From NCBI RefSeq assembly GCF_038148855.1, contig NZ_JBBVGR010000001.1:248001-312000 (forward strand): a DNA stretch of 64,000 nucleotides, given 5' to 3'. Below are positions 44,888-52,257 of this stretch, piece by piece (position 1 is the stretch's first letter; every line of letters starts with the position of its first letter). The stretch is from Phycobacter sedimenti (GTDB taxonomy: Bacteria; Pseudomonadota; Alphaproteobacteria; Rhodobacterales; Rhodobacteraceae). A model generated the notes under the pieces. It was not told where the DNA came from. It saw only the letters and a list, made by a program, of their open reading frames with translations, and did no database searches. A program made the translations under genes and the position numbers.

Positions 44888-45823
44888 ATGGACCGTTTGT
44901 CACTGCTGGAAAGCTTCACCATCGCCCTGGACGAAGGCAGTCTGAACCGGGCGGCTCGGAGGCGTGGCATCAGCCAGCCTGCCATGAGCCTTCAGATCAA
45001 ACAGCTGGAAGAGGTCTTGGGGCAGCAACTCCTCCTGCGCACCTCAAGCGGAGTGAAGCCAACCCGGCAGGGCGAACTGGTCTATGCGCAGGCGCAGGGT
45101 CTGCTTGCGGGCTATGATCGCATGTGCGCCGAGCTCAGCGCGCTGGACAAATCGGTGTCCGGCACCTTCCGGGTCAGCACCAGCACCTTCTTTGGCCGCA
45201 TTGTTCTGGGGCCCGTTCTTCTCGACATCAATCAGGAATTTCCCGACCTTGATATCGTCATGAAGCTGGAAGACCGGCTTGTGGACGTCATCCGCGAGAA
45301 CATTGACCTGGCGATCCGTTCTGGCACGCTCGGGGACACCGAAGGGGCGGCGCGCAAGATCGCCGAGATGGAGAACATTCTCTTCGCCACGCCACAGTAT
45401 CTCGACTCCGCCGGTCGCCCGGAAACCCCGGACGACCTCAAGCGTTTGAAATTCATCCAGCACCACGAGGATCAGACCGGTGGCTATTTTCCGCTTCACC
45501 GGGACGGGGTCGAGCATCAGGCCCCGGTGCGGGTCGGCTTTACGGCAGATGATCCGGACCTCATCATCCGGGCCGTCACGAACCACACAGGCTATGCCCG
45601 CGCGCCCCGCCTGTTTCTCAATGACGCCCTGGAAAGTCGTCTGTTCGAGGAAATCCTGCCCGACTATCAGGTTCCGCCAAAACCGATCTTTGCCGTCTAC
45701 CCCTCACGGCACAGCTTTGATCGGCGCCACGAAGAGATCATCAAGCGCCTGCAGGACAAGCTGAAATCCATGCAGAACGCCGCAATGGTCCGCCAAACAG
45801 GTGCAACCGCAATCACCGCTTGA
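44888..45823 (+). CDS. LysR-family transcription regulator
   Basis: A 311-residue regulator. The N-terminal winged helix (1-60) reads LLESFTIALDEGSLNRAARRRGISQPAMSLQIKQLEEVLG, the LysR recognition pattern. The effector domain (about 90-290) of the periplasmic-binding type contains GTFRVSTSTFFGRIVLGPVL and IDLAIRSGTLGDTEG. It is divergent from the Tat-exported hydrolase, with a palindrome between; autoregulation and control of that gene are expected. The effector is unknown. The tRNA gene follows 36 nt downstream. Confidence 0.9.
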   Translation: MDRLSLLESFTIALDEGSLNRAARRRGISQPAMSLQIKQLEEVLGQQLLLRTSSGVKPTRQGELVYAQAQGLLAGYDRMCAELSALDKSVSGTFRVSTSTFFGRIVLGPVLLDINQEFPDLDIVMKLEDRLVDVIRENIDLAIRSGTLGDTEGAARKIAEMENILFATPQYLDSAGRPETPDDLKRLKFIQHHEDQTGGYFPLHRDGVEHQAPVRVGFTADDPDLIIRAVTNHTGYARAPRLFLNDALESRLFEEILPDYQVPPKPIFAVYPSRHSFDRRHEEIIKRLQDKLKSMQNAAMVRQTGATAITA

Positions 45824-45859
45824 CCTCACTGCGGCCATTGCCTAACCAATCCACATGGC

Positions 45860-45935
45860 GGGCCTGTAGCTCAACGGTTAGAGCAGAGCGCTCATAACGC
45901 TTTGGTTGCAGGTTCGAATCCTGCCGGGCCTACCA
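45860..45935 (+). tRNA. tRNA with anticodon CAT, probably tRNA-Ile2 (lysidine type)
   Basis: 76 nt, all four arms form. Acceptor stem GGGCCTG with CGGGCCT (two G-U pairs); D-arm GCTC/GAGC; anticodon stem GAGCG/CGCTT with CAT at 45893-45895; T-arm GCAGG-TTCGAAT-CCTGC; encoded CCA. The short D-loop (AACGGTTA) and the acceptor sequence resemble tRNA-Ile2, whose C34 is changed to lysidine to read ATA, more than elongator tRNA-Met. It is not initiator type, which would have three G-C pairs in the anticodon stem. Confidence 0.9.
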
Positions 45936-46088
45936 CCTCATAGACCAACCTCTTGAACTATTTTTCGCAGGCATTCCTTCGAGGGTGCAAAGCCGCCACG
46001 TCCGAATGAGGGGAAAGCGCCGGGCCTGCAATAGCGGCCACCGGCACCTTGCACGCCGAGATGCAAAAGCGGTCTTCTTGATGACTGC

Positions 46089-46289
46089 TCAGGCGGACAG
46101 GGGCGCAAGACCCCGCAGAGCCTTGGCCATTTCCTGGTAGCCAGCATAGCCGTATTGATCGTGCATGCTCTCGTACCAGGCCGCCCATGGCTCCCGCCGC
46201 TCCTCCGGGAATACGTCGTACCAGAATCCCTTGCGAACGCTCACCTGGCCATCAGGCAATCTGGCCACCTCGATCGATGCTGCACTCAT
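46089..46289 (-). CDS. Small protein of unknown function
   Basis: A 66-residue protein (SAASIEVARLPDGQVSVRKG..., then FPEERREPWAAWYESMHDQYGY). A very good Shine-Dalgarno GGGAGG stands 5 nt before the ATG. The middle is rich in Trp, Tyr and Glu; there is no signal or membrane segment. I do not recognise it. It is the last gene of the leftward virion-like island. Between it and the tRNA (45936-46088) I see nothing. Confidence 0.55.
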   Translation of the reverse strand: MSAASIEVARLPDGQVSVRKGFWYDVFPEERREPWAAWYESMHDQYGYAGYQEMAKALRGLAPLSA

Positions 46290-46309
46290 CGATACCTCCC
46301 CACTTTTTG

Positions 46310-46495
46310 CTACCCCAAAAGATCTCTTCTTGCCTCGCGCTGAAGGGTCTCAGCCTGCTCCGCTCTCAGGTTGACCTCCGCCCATTTCCAGCACTTTCGC
46401 TCTAAAAGAGACGCGGAGATTGGGCAATAGACAGCCTCCCTTTTGGCGGGCTTGCCTGAATCACCGGGCCACTCGTCTGTCCCGCCGAACAGCAT
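46310..46495 (-). CDS. Possible small protein upstream of the 66-residue gene
   Basis: An open frame of about 61 residues if started at the ATG at 46495 (the frame is open to GTG at 46537). It reads LFGGTDEWPGDSGKPAKREAVYCP and then a charged helix (WAEVNLRAEQAETLQREAR). Third-position GC is lower than in neighbouring genes, and the Shine-Dalgarno (AAAGGA) is 12 nt away, so it may be a young, foreign or spurious gene. It ends 20 nt before the next start. No family recognised. Confidence 0.3.
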   Translation of the reverse strand: MLFGGTDEWPGDSGKPAKREAVYCPISASLLERKCWKWAEVNLRAEQAETLQREARRDLLG

Positions 46496-46573
46496 CAAAA
46501 AGCAGTCCTTTCTCCGCCTCTCCTTTTTCACACGCACCCGCCAATAGCCTCCAGGCTTCGCATCCCTTTGCGC

Positions 46574-46939
46574 TCAGGGGTCAGGCTGCTCTGCCTCAAT
46601 CCGCACAAGCCCAGCCGCCTGGGCCAATGCGCTGAATTGCGCGCCCGCGGGCGTTGTGGCTGGCCCGACGGCTTTCAGAAGCACGGGCAGCACCGCGGCA
46701 AGATCGGCAGGCGCGACGCCTTTGGGCCCCATACCAGCCCCCGCTGAAGCGAGCGTGCCGACAAAACCCTGGGTGGCCACCGCAGACAGACCCCAGTGCG
46801 TTGCCGGCCCGGCGATATCAGTTGCCAGAGGTACGGAATAGCAGCCTGCGCCCCAGTCCATGGCCTCGGCAATCCGGTTTGCCGCCTCATGCTGTTCATC
46901 CGGAACGATTAGGGCAATGCGGTAGATATAGACCGTCAT
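46574..46939 (-). CDS. Virion-associated small protein, unknown role
   Basis: A 121-residue protein beginning TVYIYRIALIVPDEQHEAANRIAEAM, then DWGAGCYSVPLATDIAGPATHWGL, and an Ala/Gly/Pro-rich second half. Overall look and position (third gene after a spike-base protein, 4-nt ATGA overlap with the lectin-like gene) suggest a virion or gene-transfer-agent accessory protein. No catalytic motif. Downstream (46290-46573) holds only the doubtful small frame listed separately. Confidence 0.6.
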   Translation of the reverse strand: MTVYIYRIALIVPDEQHEAANRIAEAMDWGAGCYSVPLATDIAGPATHWGLSAVATQGFVGTLASAGAGMGPKGVAPADLAAVLPVLLKAVGPATTPAGAQFSALAQAAGLVRIEAEQPDP

Positions 46940-47718
46940 GCGACCTGCCCGGACTTGCTGGCGAAATAGGCGCGTACAGCGGCGATCTGTGCATTGGACG
47001 GAACGCCGTTCACCTGCATGGCACCATAAAAGCGGATATTGGCCTTGTTGGGTCCTGCGATCGTGAAGGGGTCTGTGGACCCATCGGTCAGTGTGACGCC
47101 TGCGCCCAGGGTCACCGCCCCGTTTGCGTGCACTTCCGTTTCACTTGCCGAGGCCAGAGCATGGGCAACAATGTCCAGACCCGTCACAGCCGTTCCGATG
47201 GTTGCTCTTCTCCCGTTGCCGCCGAATGAGGCGGTCACCGAGTCCGCAATTGAGGAACTCAGGAAAACCAGAGGGTGTCTGTTCTCGCTCCCTCCGGACG
47301 CGCTTCTGTTGCAGACGATGTGCGGGTAGGAAGAACTGAAACTCAGGGACCGGAAAGCGGTGCAGTTGAAGATCTCTGTGGCAAAGGGCAAGGGCATAAC
47401 CGTTGCAAGCTCATCGTCCACACCGTCAAATTCAAGCCAGTGCAGCCCTTCAGCCTCCTGGTACACCGGCCTTGCCGCATCTGACGGGGCGACAACGTCG
47501 TTGCCGTTGCCGCTCTTGTCCTGCAGCAGCCGCACCGGATCACCGGGGGATGTCACAGGCATGGTCCCGGCAACATCCTGGAACATCGTGGAAAGGTCCG
47601 ACGGGTCCAGCCAGAGGCCGTCATGTCCGGCCGGAAACAGTGCGGCCGGATCAGCACCCGCATTGGCAGCGACAGTCGCATGGATCAACGTGCACGGGCC
47701 TGCACCCGGACCCAGCAT
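46936..47718 (-). CDS. Lectin-like virion protein, probable head-spike fibre (GhsB position)
   Basis: A 260-residue protein. The N-terminal GLWLDPSDLSTMFQDVAGT, DKSGNGNDVVAPSD and LEFDGVDDEL are the usual phage-type concanavalin/LamG-like sandwich opening; the C-terminal half has IGTAVTGLDIVAHALA and IRFYGAMQVNG. Such domains bind glycans. In Rhodobacter capsulatus, head spikes that bind the recipient capsule consist of a small base (GhsA) and a fibre (GhsB). Here the gene starts one base inside the stop of a GhsA-like base gene, so GhsB function is inferred from position; I cannot confirm homology. It begins directly with MLGPGAGP, without a signal peptide. Confidence 0.65.
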   Translation of the reverse strand: MLGPGAGPCTLIHATVAANAGADPAALFPAGHDGLWLDPSDLSTMFQDVAGTMPVTSPGDPVRLLQDKSGNGNDVVAPSDAARPVYQEAEGLHWLEFDGVDDELATVMPLPFATEIFNCTAFRSLSFSSSYPHIVCNRSASGGSENRHPLVFLSSSIADSVTASFGGNGRRATIGTAVTGLDIVAHALASASETEVHANGAVTLGAGVTLTDGSTDPFTIAGPNKANIRFYGAMQVNGVPSNAQIAAVRAYFASKSGQVA

Positions 47719-47981
47719 CAGATCCAGCCCACGGCAGTTGCAGTGGTCCCGGTCGCCTCGACACCGATGGCTGAAAAAGGGAGGATCTGCCCGGATACGA
47801 CCGGATAGGTCAGCAGGCTGCCCTCGCTGTCCCGGATCACAAGATCCCCCCCAACAAGGATGTAAAGGACACGCGGCCTGACAGGCAGATCGCTCCCGTC
47901 AGCAGGCACAATTGCAAAATGCTGGGCGCCGGGGCTTTCAAGACCGCGGGCGAAATTCGAAAACGGATCATCCTGAGGCAT
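47718..47981 (-). CDS. Spike base protein, RCAP_Rcc01079 (GhsA) type
   Basis: An 87-residue protein starting PQDDPFSNFARGLESPGAQH, then VRPRVLYILVGGDLVI and a closing ATGTTATAVGWI. These features match the spike-base family named after R. capsulatus Rcc01079, part of the gene-transfer-agent head spike. The frame is open 31 codons upstream; the ATG at 47981, with AGGA 7 nt before it, is the likely start. It heads a leftward three- to five-gene unit. The 377 nt to the nucleotidase stop contain only that gene's terminator and this unit's promoter. Confidence 0.72.
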   Translation of the reverse strand: MPQDDPFSNFARGLESPGAQHFAIVPADGSDLPVRPRVLYILVGGDLVIRDSEGSLLTYPVVSGQILPFSAIGVEATGTTATAVGWI

Positions 47982-48253
47982 GTTCATTCCTATTTTCAGA
48001 GGTCCGCTCCCCCGGCCGAAGCAGACACAGGATGCCGGTTCCCGGCCTGCCCATGCGATCCCGAGACAGACCAAGCCCTGTCATTTCTGGTCTCACCGTT
48101 CTGCCCGCGGCTCCATTCCGGCAGGCAGATTGACCCAAAGACGTGGAAAAAGGGCAAATCGGACGAACGCCTCGGATGCAACGCTTCCGCGCACTGGCCA
48201 AACTGGGCGCGGCAAGACCATGGCCTCCGCAGGCCGCCTGCGGCGCACCAACA

Positions 48254-48288
48254 CAAAAACGGCTCCGCCAACCCAAGTCGGCGAAGCC
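48254..48288 (-). terminator. Rho-independent terminator of the 5'-nucleotidase gene
   Basis: On the minus strand GGCTTCGCCGAC-TTGG-GTTGGCGGAGCC (12-bp stem with two G-U pairs) is followed by GTTTTTGTG. It lies 71 nt past the nucleotidase stop. Confidence 0.85.
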
Positions 48289-48358
48289 ATACCCTCAACC
48301 CGGCTCCTGCCGGACAGCGTCACGGTCGAGCGTCATGCGGCCCCAACCGTCGTGCGGC

Positions 48359-49936
48359 TTACTTTTGCGCGATACGCCCGTCCGTGTACGGCGTATAAGG
48401 TCCCTTCGCTGCAAGGTATTCCGCAAGCACATCGGCCAAATCCGGGCCATAGTCGTAGGCGTTCTTGTCATCGCCCGCAAAGACCTTGTAGCCATCGCCC
48501 CCGTTTCGCACGTAGTCGTTGGTCACAACGAGGTAGGTCTTTTCCGGATCAACGGGCGTGAACCCATCGCCCATGTCGACGAGAACCTCCTGGATGCGTC
48601 CTTCGTTGGGAGCGACCGACGGATCCCACGTGAACTTCAGGCCGGCAACCTGCGGGAAGCGGCCCTTGATCTCCTCGACCTGGCTCACACCGTTTTCAAG
48701 CGCGGCAACCAGTTCCTGACCACTAATTTCAAAAGTTGAAAGCGTGTTCTGAAATGGCAGAATGGTCAGCACTTCGCCCATTGTCACCTCGCCCGGTTCA
48801 AGGCTGGCACGAATGCCCCCCGAGTTTGCGATGGCAATCTGTACGCCCTGGTCCTTGACCCGGTCCAGCATCGCATCCGCAACGAGGTTGCCCATCTGGC
48901 ATTCCTGAACGCGGCAGATCGTGCGATCTCCGTCCACGGCGGCGGCCGCTTCAGCAACAACCTTGTTGCGGATCTCATCAAGCGGCTGGGCAAGCTCGGC
49001 AATGCGGGCAACGGTGGCCTCGTCTTCCACCACGTTGCCATCCATGATCAGCGGCTCGCCCGAGGCTTCAATCAGATTGCCCGCGTCGTCAAAGGTGACG
49101 TTCAGTTCACCAAGAAACTTGCCGTATGCATAGGCCTGCACGATGGCGACGCCGTTTACCATGGTCGGGTACGGGCCAGATGCACGGTCCGAGACGTTGG
49201 ACAGGTAGGTGTTGGTATGGCCACCGACGATCACATCGATGCCCTTTGTCTGCGCCGCAATCTGCTGGTCGACACCATAGCCAGAATGGCTCAGGACGAT
49301 GATCTTGTTCACACCCTCAGCGGTCAGCCGATCCACCTCGGATTGAACGGCTCCGACCGGATCCGAGAAGGTGATGTTCTTTCCCGGGCTGGCCAGTTCA
49401 TGCGTGTCTTCCGGGGTCAGGCCGATCAGGCCGATCTTCTCTCCGCCACGCTCGATCACGGTGGATTTCTTCAGCACATCAGCCAGCGCCGGTTCCTGGC
49501 TTACATCGGCATTGGACATCAGCACCGGAAAGCCCACCGCATCCATGAAGCCGCGAAGTACCTCGGGGCCATCGTCGAACTCATGGTTGCCGACGGTCAT
49601 GCCGTCGTAGCCCATCTTGTTCATCATCTCGGCAGCGGCCTTGCCCTTGTAGTAGGTGTAAAACAGCGATCCCTGGAACTGGTCACCACCGTCCACAAGG
49701 ATCGAATTGTTCGAGCGGCCGCGCGCCTCGGAGATCGCGCTGACCAGCCGGGCGGAGCCGCCAAAGCACTTCCCTTCGGCATTATCCCCATCGCGGCAGC
49801 CGCTGTCATACTTGCTGATCGGCTCAAACCGGGAATGGAAATCATTGGTGTGCAATATGGTGAGCTTGTAATCGGCTGCGGCCATCCCGGCCGTCAGCCC
49901 AAGCACGGCGGCGGCACTCAAAAAACGTGTGATCAT
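48359..49936 (-). CDS. Periplasmic 5'-nucleotidase (UshA-like metallophosphatase)
   Basis: A 525-residue exported enzyme. Residues 1-21 are a signal peptide (cleavage near M-A-A-A-D). The N-terminal calcineurin-like domain has LHTNDFHSR, VDGGDQFQ, GNHEFDDG and VGGHTNTYL, the complete two-metal set. The C-terminal 5'-nucleotidase domain (about 330-520) has GGIRASLEPGEVTMGEVLTILPFQN and NDYVRNGGDGYKVF. It dephosphorylates nucleotides outside the cell membrane for uptake. GGGAG precedes the ATG at 49936. It forms its own transcript, closed by the terminator at 48.26 kb. Confidence 0.92.
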   Translation of the reverse strand: MITRFLSAAAVLGLTAGMAAADYKLTILHTNDFHSRFEPISKYDSGCRDGDNAEGKCFGGSARLVSAISEARGRSNNSILVDGGDQFQGSLFYTYYKGKAAAEMMNKMGYDGMTVGNHEFDDGPEVLRGFMDAVGFPVLMSNADVSQEPALADVLKKSTVIERGGEKIGLIGLTPEDTHELASPGKNITFSDPVGAVQSEVDRLTAEGVNKIIVLSHSGYGVDQQIAAQTKGIDVIVGGHTNTYLSNVSDRASGPYPTMVNGVAIVQAYAYGKFLGELNVTFDDAGNLIEASGEPLIMDGNVVEDEATVARIAELAQPLDEIRNKVVAEAAAAVDGDRTICRVQECQMGNLVADAMLDRVKDQGVQIAIANSGGIRASLEPGEVTMGEVLTILPFQNTLSTFEISGQELVAALENGVSQVEEIKGRFPQVAGLKFTWDPSVAPNEGRIQEVLVDMGDGFTPVDPEKTYLVVTNDYVRNGGDGYKVFAGDDKNAYDYGPDLADVLAEYLAAKGPYTPYTDGRIAQK

Positions 49937-50097
49937 GACAGAACTCCCTGGTGTATTGGTTTGGCCAATGGTGCGACCAAAGACCGCGCCAGTCAAAGGG
50001 GAAAAACAACCTGTCCGGGTTTCCTAGGGTCAGCCTGACGGTCCCCCGCCCACAATCCGGGCTTGATTCCGCGCCAGCCAGAAGGCATCTGACAATC

Positions 50098-50436
50098 ATG
50101 CTGATCTACAAAATCTTCCGAGCGGACGAATGGGCCGCATTTCAGGCCGCAGGGAGCACCCGCGGCGCGCCGATCGACCTCACCGATGGCTATATCCATT
50201 TCTCGACCGCAGAGCAGGCTGCCGAGACCGCAGCCAAGCATTTCGCCGGGGCCGAGGGTCTTTATCTCCTTGCGCTCGACGCTGACACATTGGGGGAGGC
50301 GCTGAAGTGGGAGGTCTCGCGCGGCGGCGCGAAGTTCCCCCACCTTTATCGGGAGATGCGCCTCGACGAGGTGATCTGGGCCAAACCGTTGCCACTGGTG
50401 GACGGCGTGCATCAGTTCCCACAGGAGATGACATGA
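50098..50436 (+). CDS. DUF952 family protein
   Basis: A 112-residue protein: IYKIFRADEWAAFQAAG, DLTDGYIHFSTAEQA, LYLLALDAD, HLYREMRLDEV. This is the DUF952 pattern, including the D-G-x-I-H-F-S core resembling ADP-ribosyl-transferase-like folds; the function is unknown. The open frame begins further upstream, but the ATG at 50098 starts the conserved part. First gene of a four-gene unit with pyrD in which every junction overlaps by 4 nt. Confidence 0.87.
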   Translation: MLIYKIFRADEWAAFQAAGSTRGAPIDLTDGYIHFSTAEQAAETAAKHFAGAEGLYLLALDADTLGEALKWEVSRGGAKFPHLYREMRLDEVIWAKPLPLVDGVHQFPQEMT

Positions 50437-50864
50437 GCCACTACATCGACCCGGAGCGCGCGCAATTTGAGGCCTTCAAGGCATTGGACCGCGACCAGCC
50501 CATCGAGATGCTGAACCTCGTGAAATTCCGCGCCAAGGCGGCCTACCCTGCCGATCATGCGCTGGCCGGGGCGGGTCTGACCGGCGCGCAGGCCTATGCC
50601 AACTATGGCCGCGAAACTGGTCTTATCCTTGCCCGCCTTGGCGCCAGCATCACCTGGCGCGGCAGCTGGCAGACGACCCTGATCGGCCCTTCGGACGAGG
50701 TCTGGAACGAGATGTTCATCGCACGCTATCCGACCGCACATGCCTTCCTCGAGATGGTCACTGATCCGGCATATCAGAAGGCGGTCGTTCACCGGCAGGC
50801 CGCAGTGGAAACCTCGCGCCTGATCCGCACGAGCCCCGCCGACGGGGGAGCGACCTTCGGATGA
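50433..50864 (+). CDS. DUF1330 family protein
   Basis: A 143-residue protein with PIEMLNLVKFRAKAAYP, YANYGRETGLILARLGASITWRG and FIARYPTAHAFLEMVTDPAYQKAVVHRQAA. This is the dimeric alpha/beta-barrel fold of DUF1330, a relative of heme-degrading and isomerase folds. The function is unknown. ATGA overlaps on both sides link it to DUF952 and pyrD. There is no exported signal. Confidence 0.87.
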   Translation: MSHYIDPERAQFEAFKALDRDQPIEMLNLVKFRAKAAYPADHALAGAGLTGAQAYANYGRETGLILARLGASITWRGSWQTTLIGPSDEVWNEMFIARYPTAHAFLEMVTDPAYQKAVVHRQAAVETSRLIRTSPADGGATFG

Positions 50865-51919
50865 AACTGACAGAAAAGCTGGCTCTGACCGCCCTGCACC
50901 GGGTCGATCCCGAAACCGCCCATGGCCTGTCGATCAAGGCGTTGAAGGCGGGGCTGACGCCGACGCCCGGCCCTGTGACCTCACCGCGCCTAAGGACCAC
51001 GCTTGCCGGAATTGACCTGCCCAACCCCGTTGGGCTGGCAGCGGGTTTTGACAAGAACGCCGAGGCCCTGTTGCCGCTATCGCGGTCCGGCTTTGGCTTT
51101 ATCGAGGTGGGCGCGGCAACACCCCGCCCCCAGCCGGGCAACCCCAAACCCCGCCTCTTTCGCCTGACAGCGGACAGGGCCGCCATCAACCGCTTTGGCT
51201 TCAACAACGAAGGGATGGAGGCGATCGGCAAGCGCCTGTCGCAACGTCCCAGAGATGCGGTGATCGGGCTGAACCTTGGGGCGAACAAGGACAGCGAGGA
51301 TCGCGCCGCCGATTTCGCCCGCGTACTCGCCCATTGCGGCGCACATATTGATTTTGCCACCGTCAATGTCTCTTCCCCCAATACCGAGAAACTGCGGGAC
51401 CTTCAGGGCAAGGCCGCCCTGTCTGCCCTGCTGGCCGGTGTGATCGAAACCCGCAATGGCCTTGAGCGCCGGGTGCCAGTTTTCCTCAAGATCGCACCGG
51501 ATCTGGATCGCGACGGGATCGAGGACATCGCCGCCGTGGCCCTGGAAACTGGTATCGACGCGGTGATTGCCACCAATACCACCCTGTCCCGTGACGGTCT
51601 GAAAAGCCCCCACAAGGATGAGGCGGGTGGCCTGTCCGGCGCGCCCTTGTTCACACGTTCCACCCGCGTTCTGGCCCAGCTTTCGGATCTGTTGCAGGAC
51701 CATGTGCCGCTGATCGGGGTTGGCGGCATCTCAACGGCCGATCAGGCCTACGCCAAGATCTGCGCCGGGGCCTCGGCGGTGCAGCTATATACCGCGATGG
51801 TCTATGGCGGATTGTCTTTGGCGGGCGATATTGCGCAGGGGCTGGATCAGCTTTTGGCGCGCGACGGGTTTGACAATGTCGCGCAGGCCGTAGGCACAAA
51901 ACGGAAGGACTGGCTGTGA
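50861..51919 (+). CDS. pyrD: Dihydroorotate dehydrogenase (quinone)
   Basis: A 352-residue FMN enzyme of class 2, oxidising dihydroorotate to orotate in pyrimidine synthesis and passing electrons to quinone at the inner membrane. It shows NPVGLAAGFDKNAEAL, FGFIEVGAATPRPQPGNP, VNVSSPNTEKLRDLQG, FLKIAPDL, and GVGGISTADQAY. The N-terminal hydrophobic helix pair of class 2 is present. Start overlaps the DUF1330 stop by 4 nt, and its stop overlaps arsC by 4 nt (GTGA). Confidence 0.95.
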   Translation: MKLTEKLALTALHRVDPETAHGLSIKALKAGLTPTPGPVTSPRLRTTLAGIDLPNPVGLAAGFDKNAEALLPLSRSGFGFIEVGAATPRPQPGNPKPRLFRLTADRAAINRFGFNNEGMEAIGKRLSQRPRDAVIGLNLGANKDSEDRAADFARVLAHCGAHIDFATVNVSSPNTEKLRDLQGKAALSALLAGVIETRNGLERRVPVFLKIAPDLDRDGIEDIAAVALETGIDAVIATNTTLSRDGLKSPHKDEAGGLSGAPLFTRSTRVLAQLSDLLQDHVPLIGVGGISTADQAYAKICAGASAVQLYTAMVYGGLSLAGDIAQGLDQLLARDGFDNVAQAVGTKRKDWL

Positions 51920-52257
51920 TCACCTATTGGCACAACCCACGCTGCTCGAAATCCCGCGCAGGCCTTGCTCTTTTGGAAGAGCGGGGCGCTGAGTTCGAGG
52001 TTCGTCTCTACCTGAAGGACACTCCCACCCTGGAAGAGATCCGCGCAGCCCATGAGGCTCTGGGCACGGCGGTCATCGACATGATGCGCACCGGCGAGAA
52101 GACCTTCAAGGAGCTTGGCTTGTCCGGGGACAGCAGCGATGCGGATCTACTGGATGCCATGGCCTCCCACCCGATCCTGATCGAACGCCCGATCGCCCTG
52201 AAGGGCACCCGCGCCGTGATTGGTCGGCCGACCGAGACGATCGAGGCGCTGCTTTAG
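51916..52257 (+). CDS. arsC: ArsC/Spx-type reductase
   Basis: A 113-residue glutaredoxin-fold protein. HNPRCSKSRAGLALLEERG places the active cysteine at C10; FKELGL, ASHPILIERPIALKG and AVIGRP follow, the last two with the arginines that hold arsenate in ArsC. It starts with GTG at 51916, overlapping pyrD. It could reduce arsenate with glutathione; no arsenite exporter is adjacent, though a MATE gene faces it. Its stop codon overlaps the MATE stop (TAG and TAA share bases 52255-52256). Confidence 0.88.
   Translation: MITYWHNPRCSKSRAGLALLEERGAEFEVRLYLKDTPTLEEIRAAHEALGTAVIDMMRTGEKTFKELGLSGDSSDADLLDAMASHPILIERPIALKGTRAVIGRPTETIEALL

Noticed and set aside
45860..48253. Prophage integrated at the tRNA gene
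   Set aside because: No integrase, no repeat of the tRNA 3' end that I can find, and no capsid, tail or lysis genes. A spike-protein locus explains the genes better.
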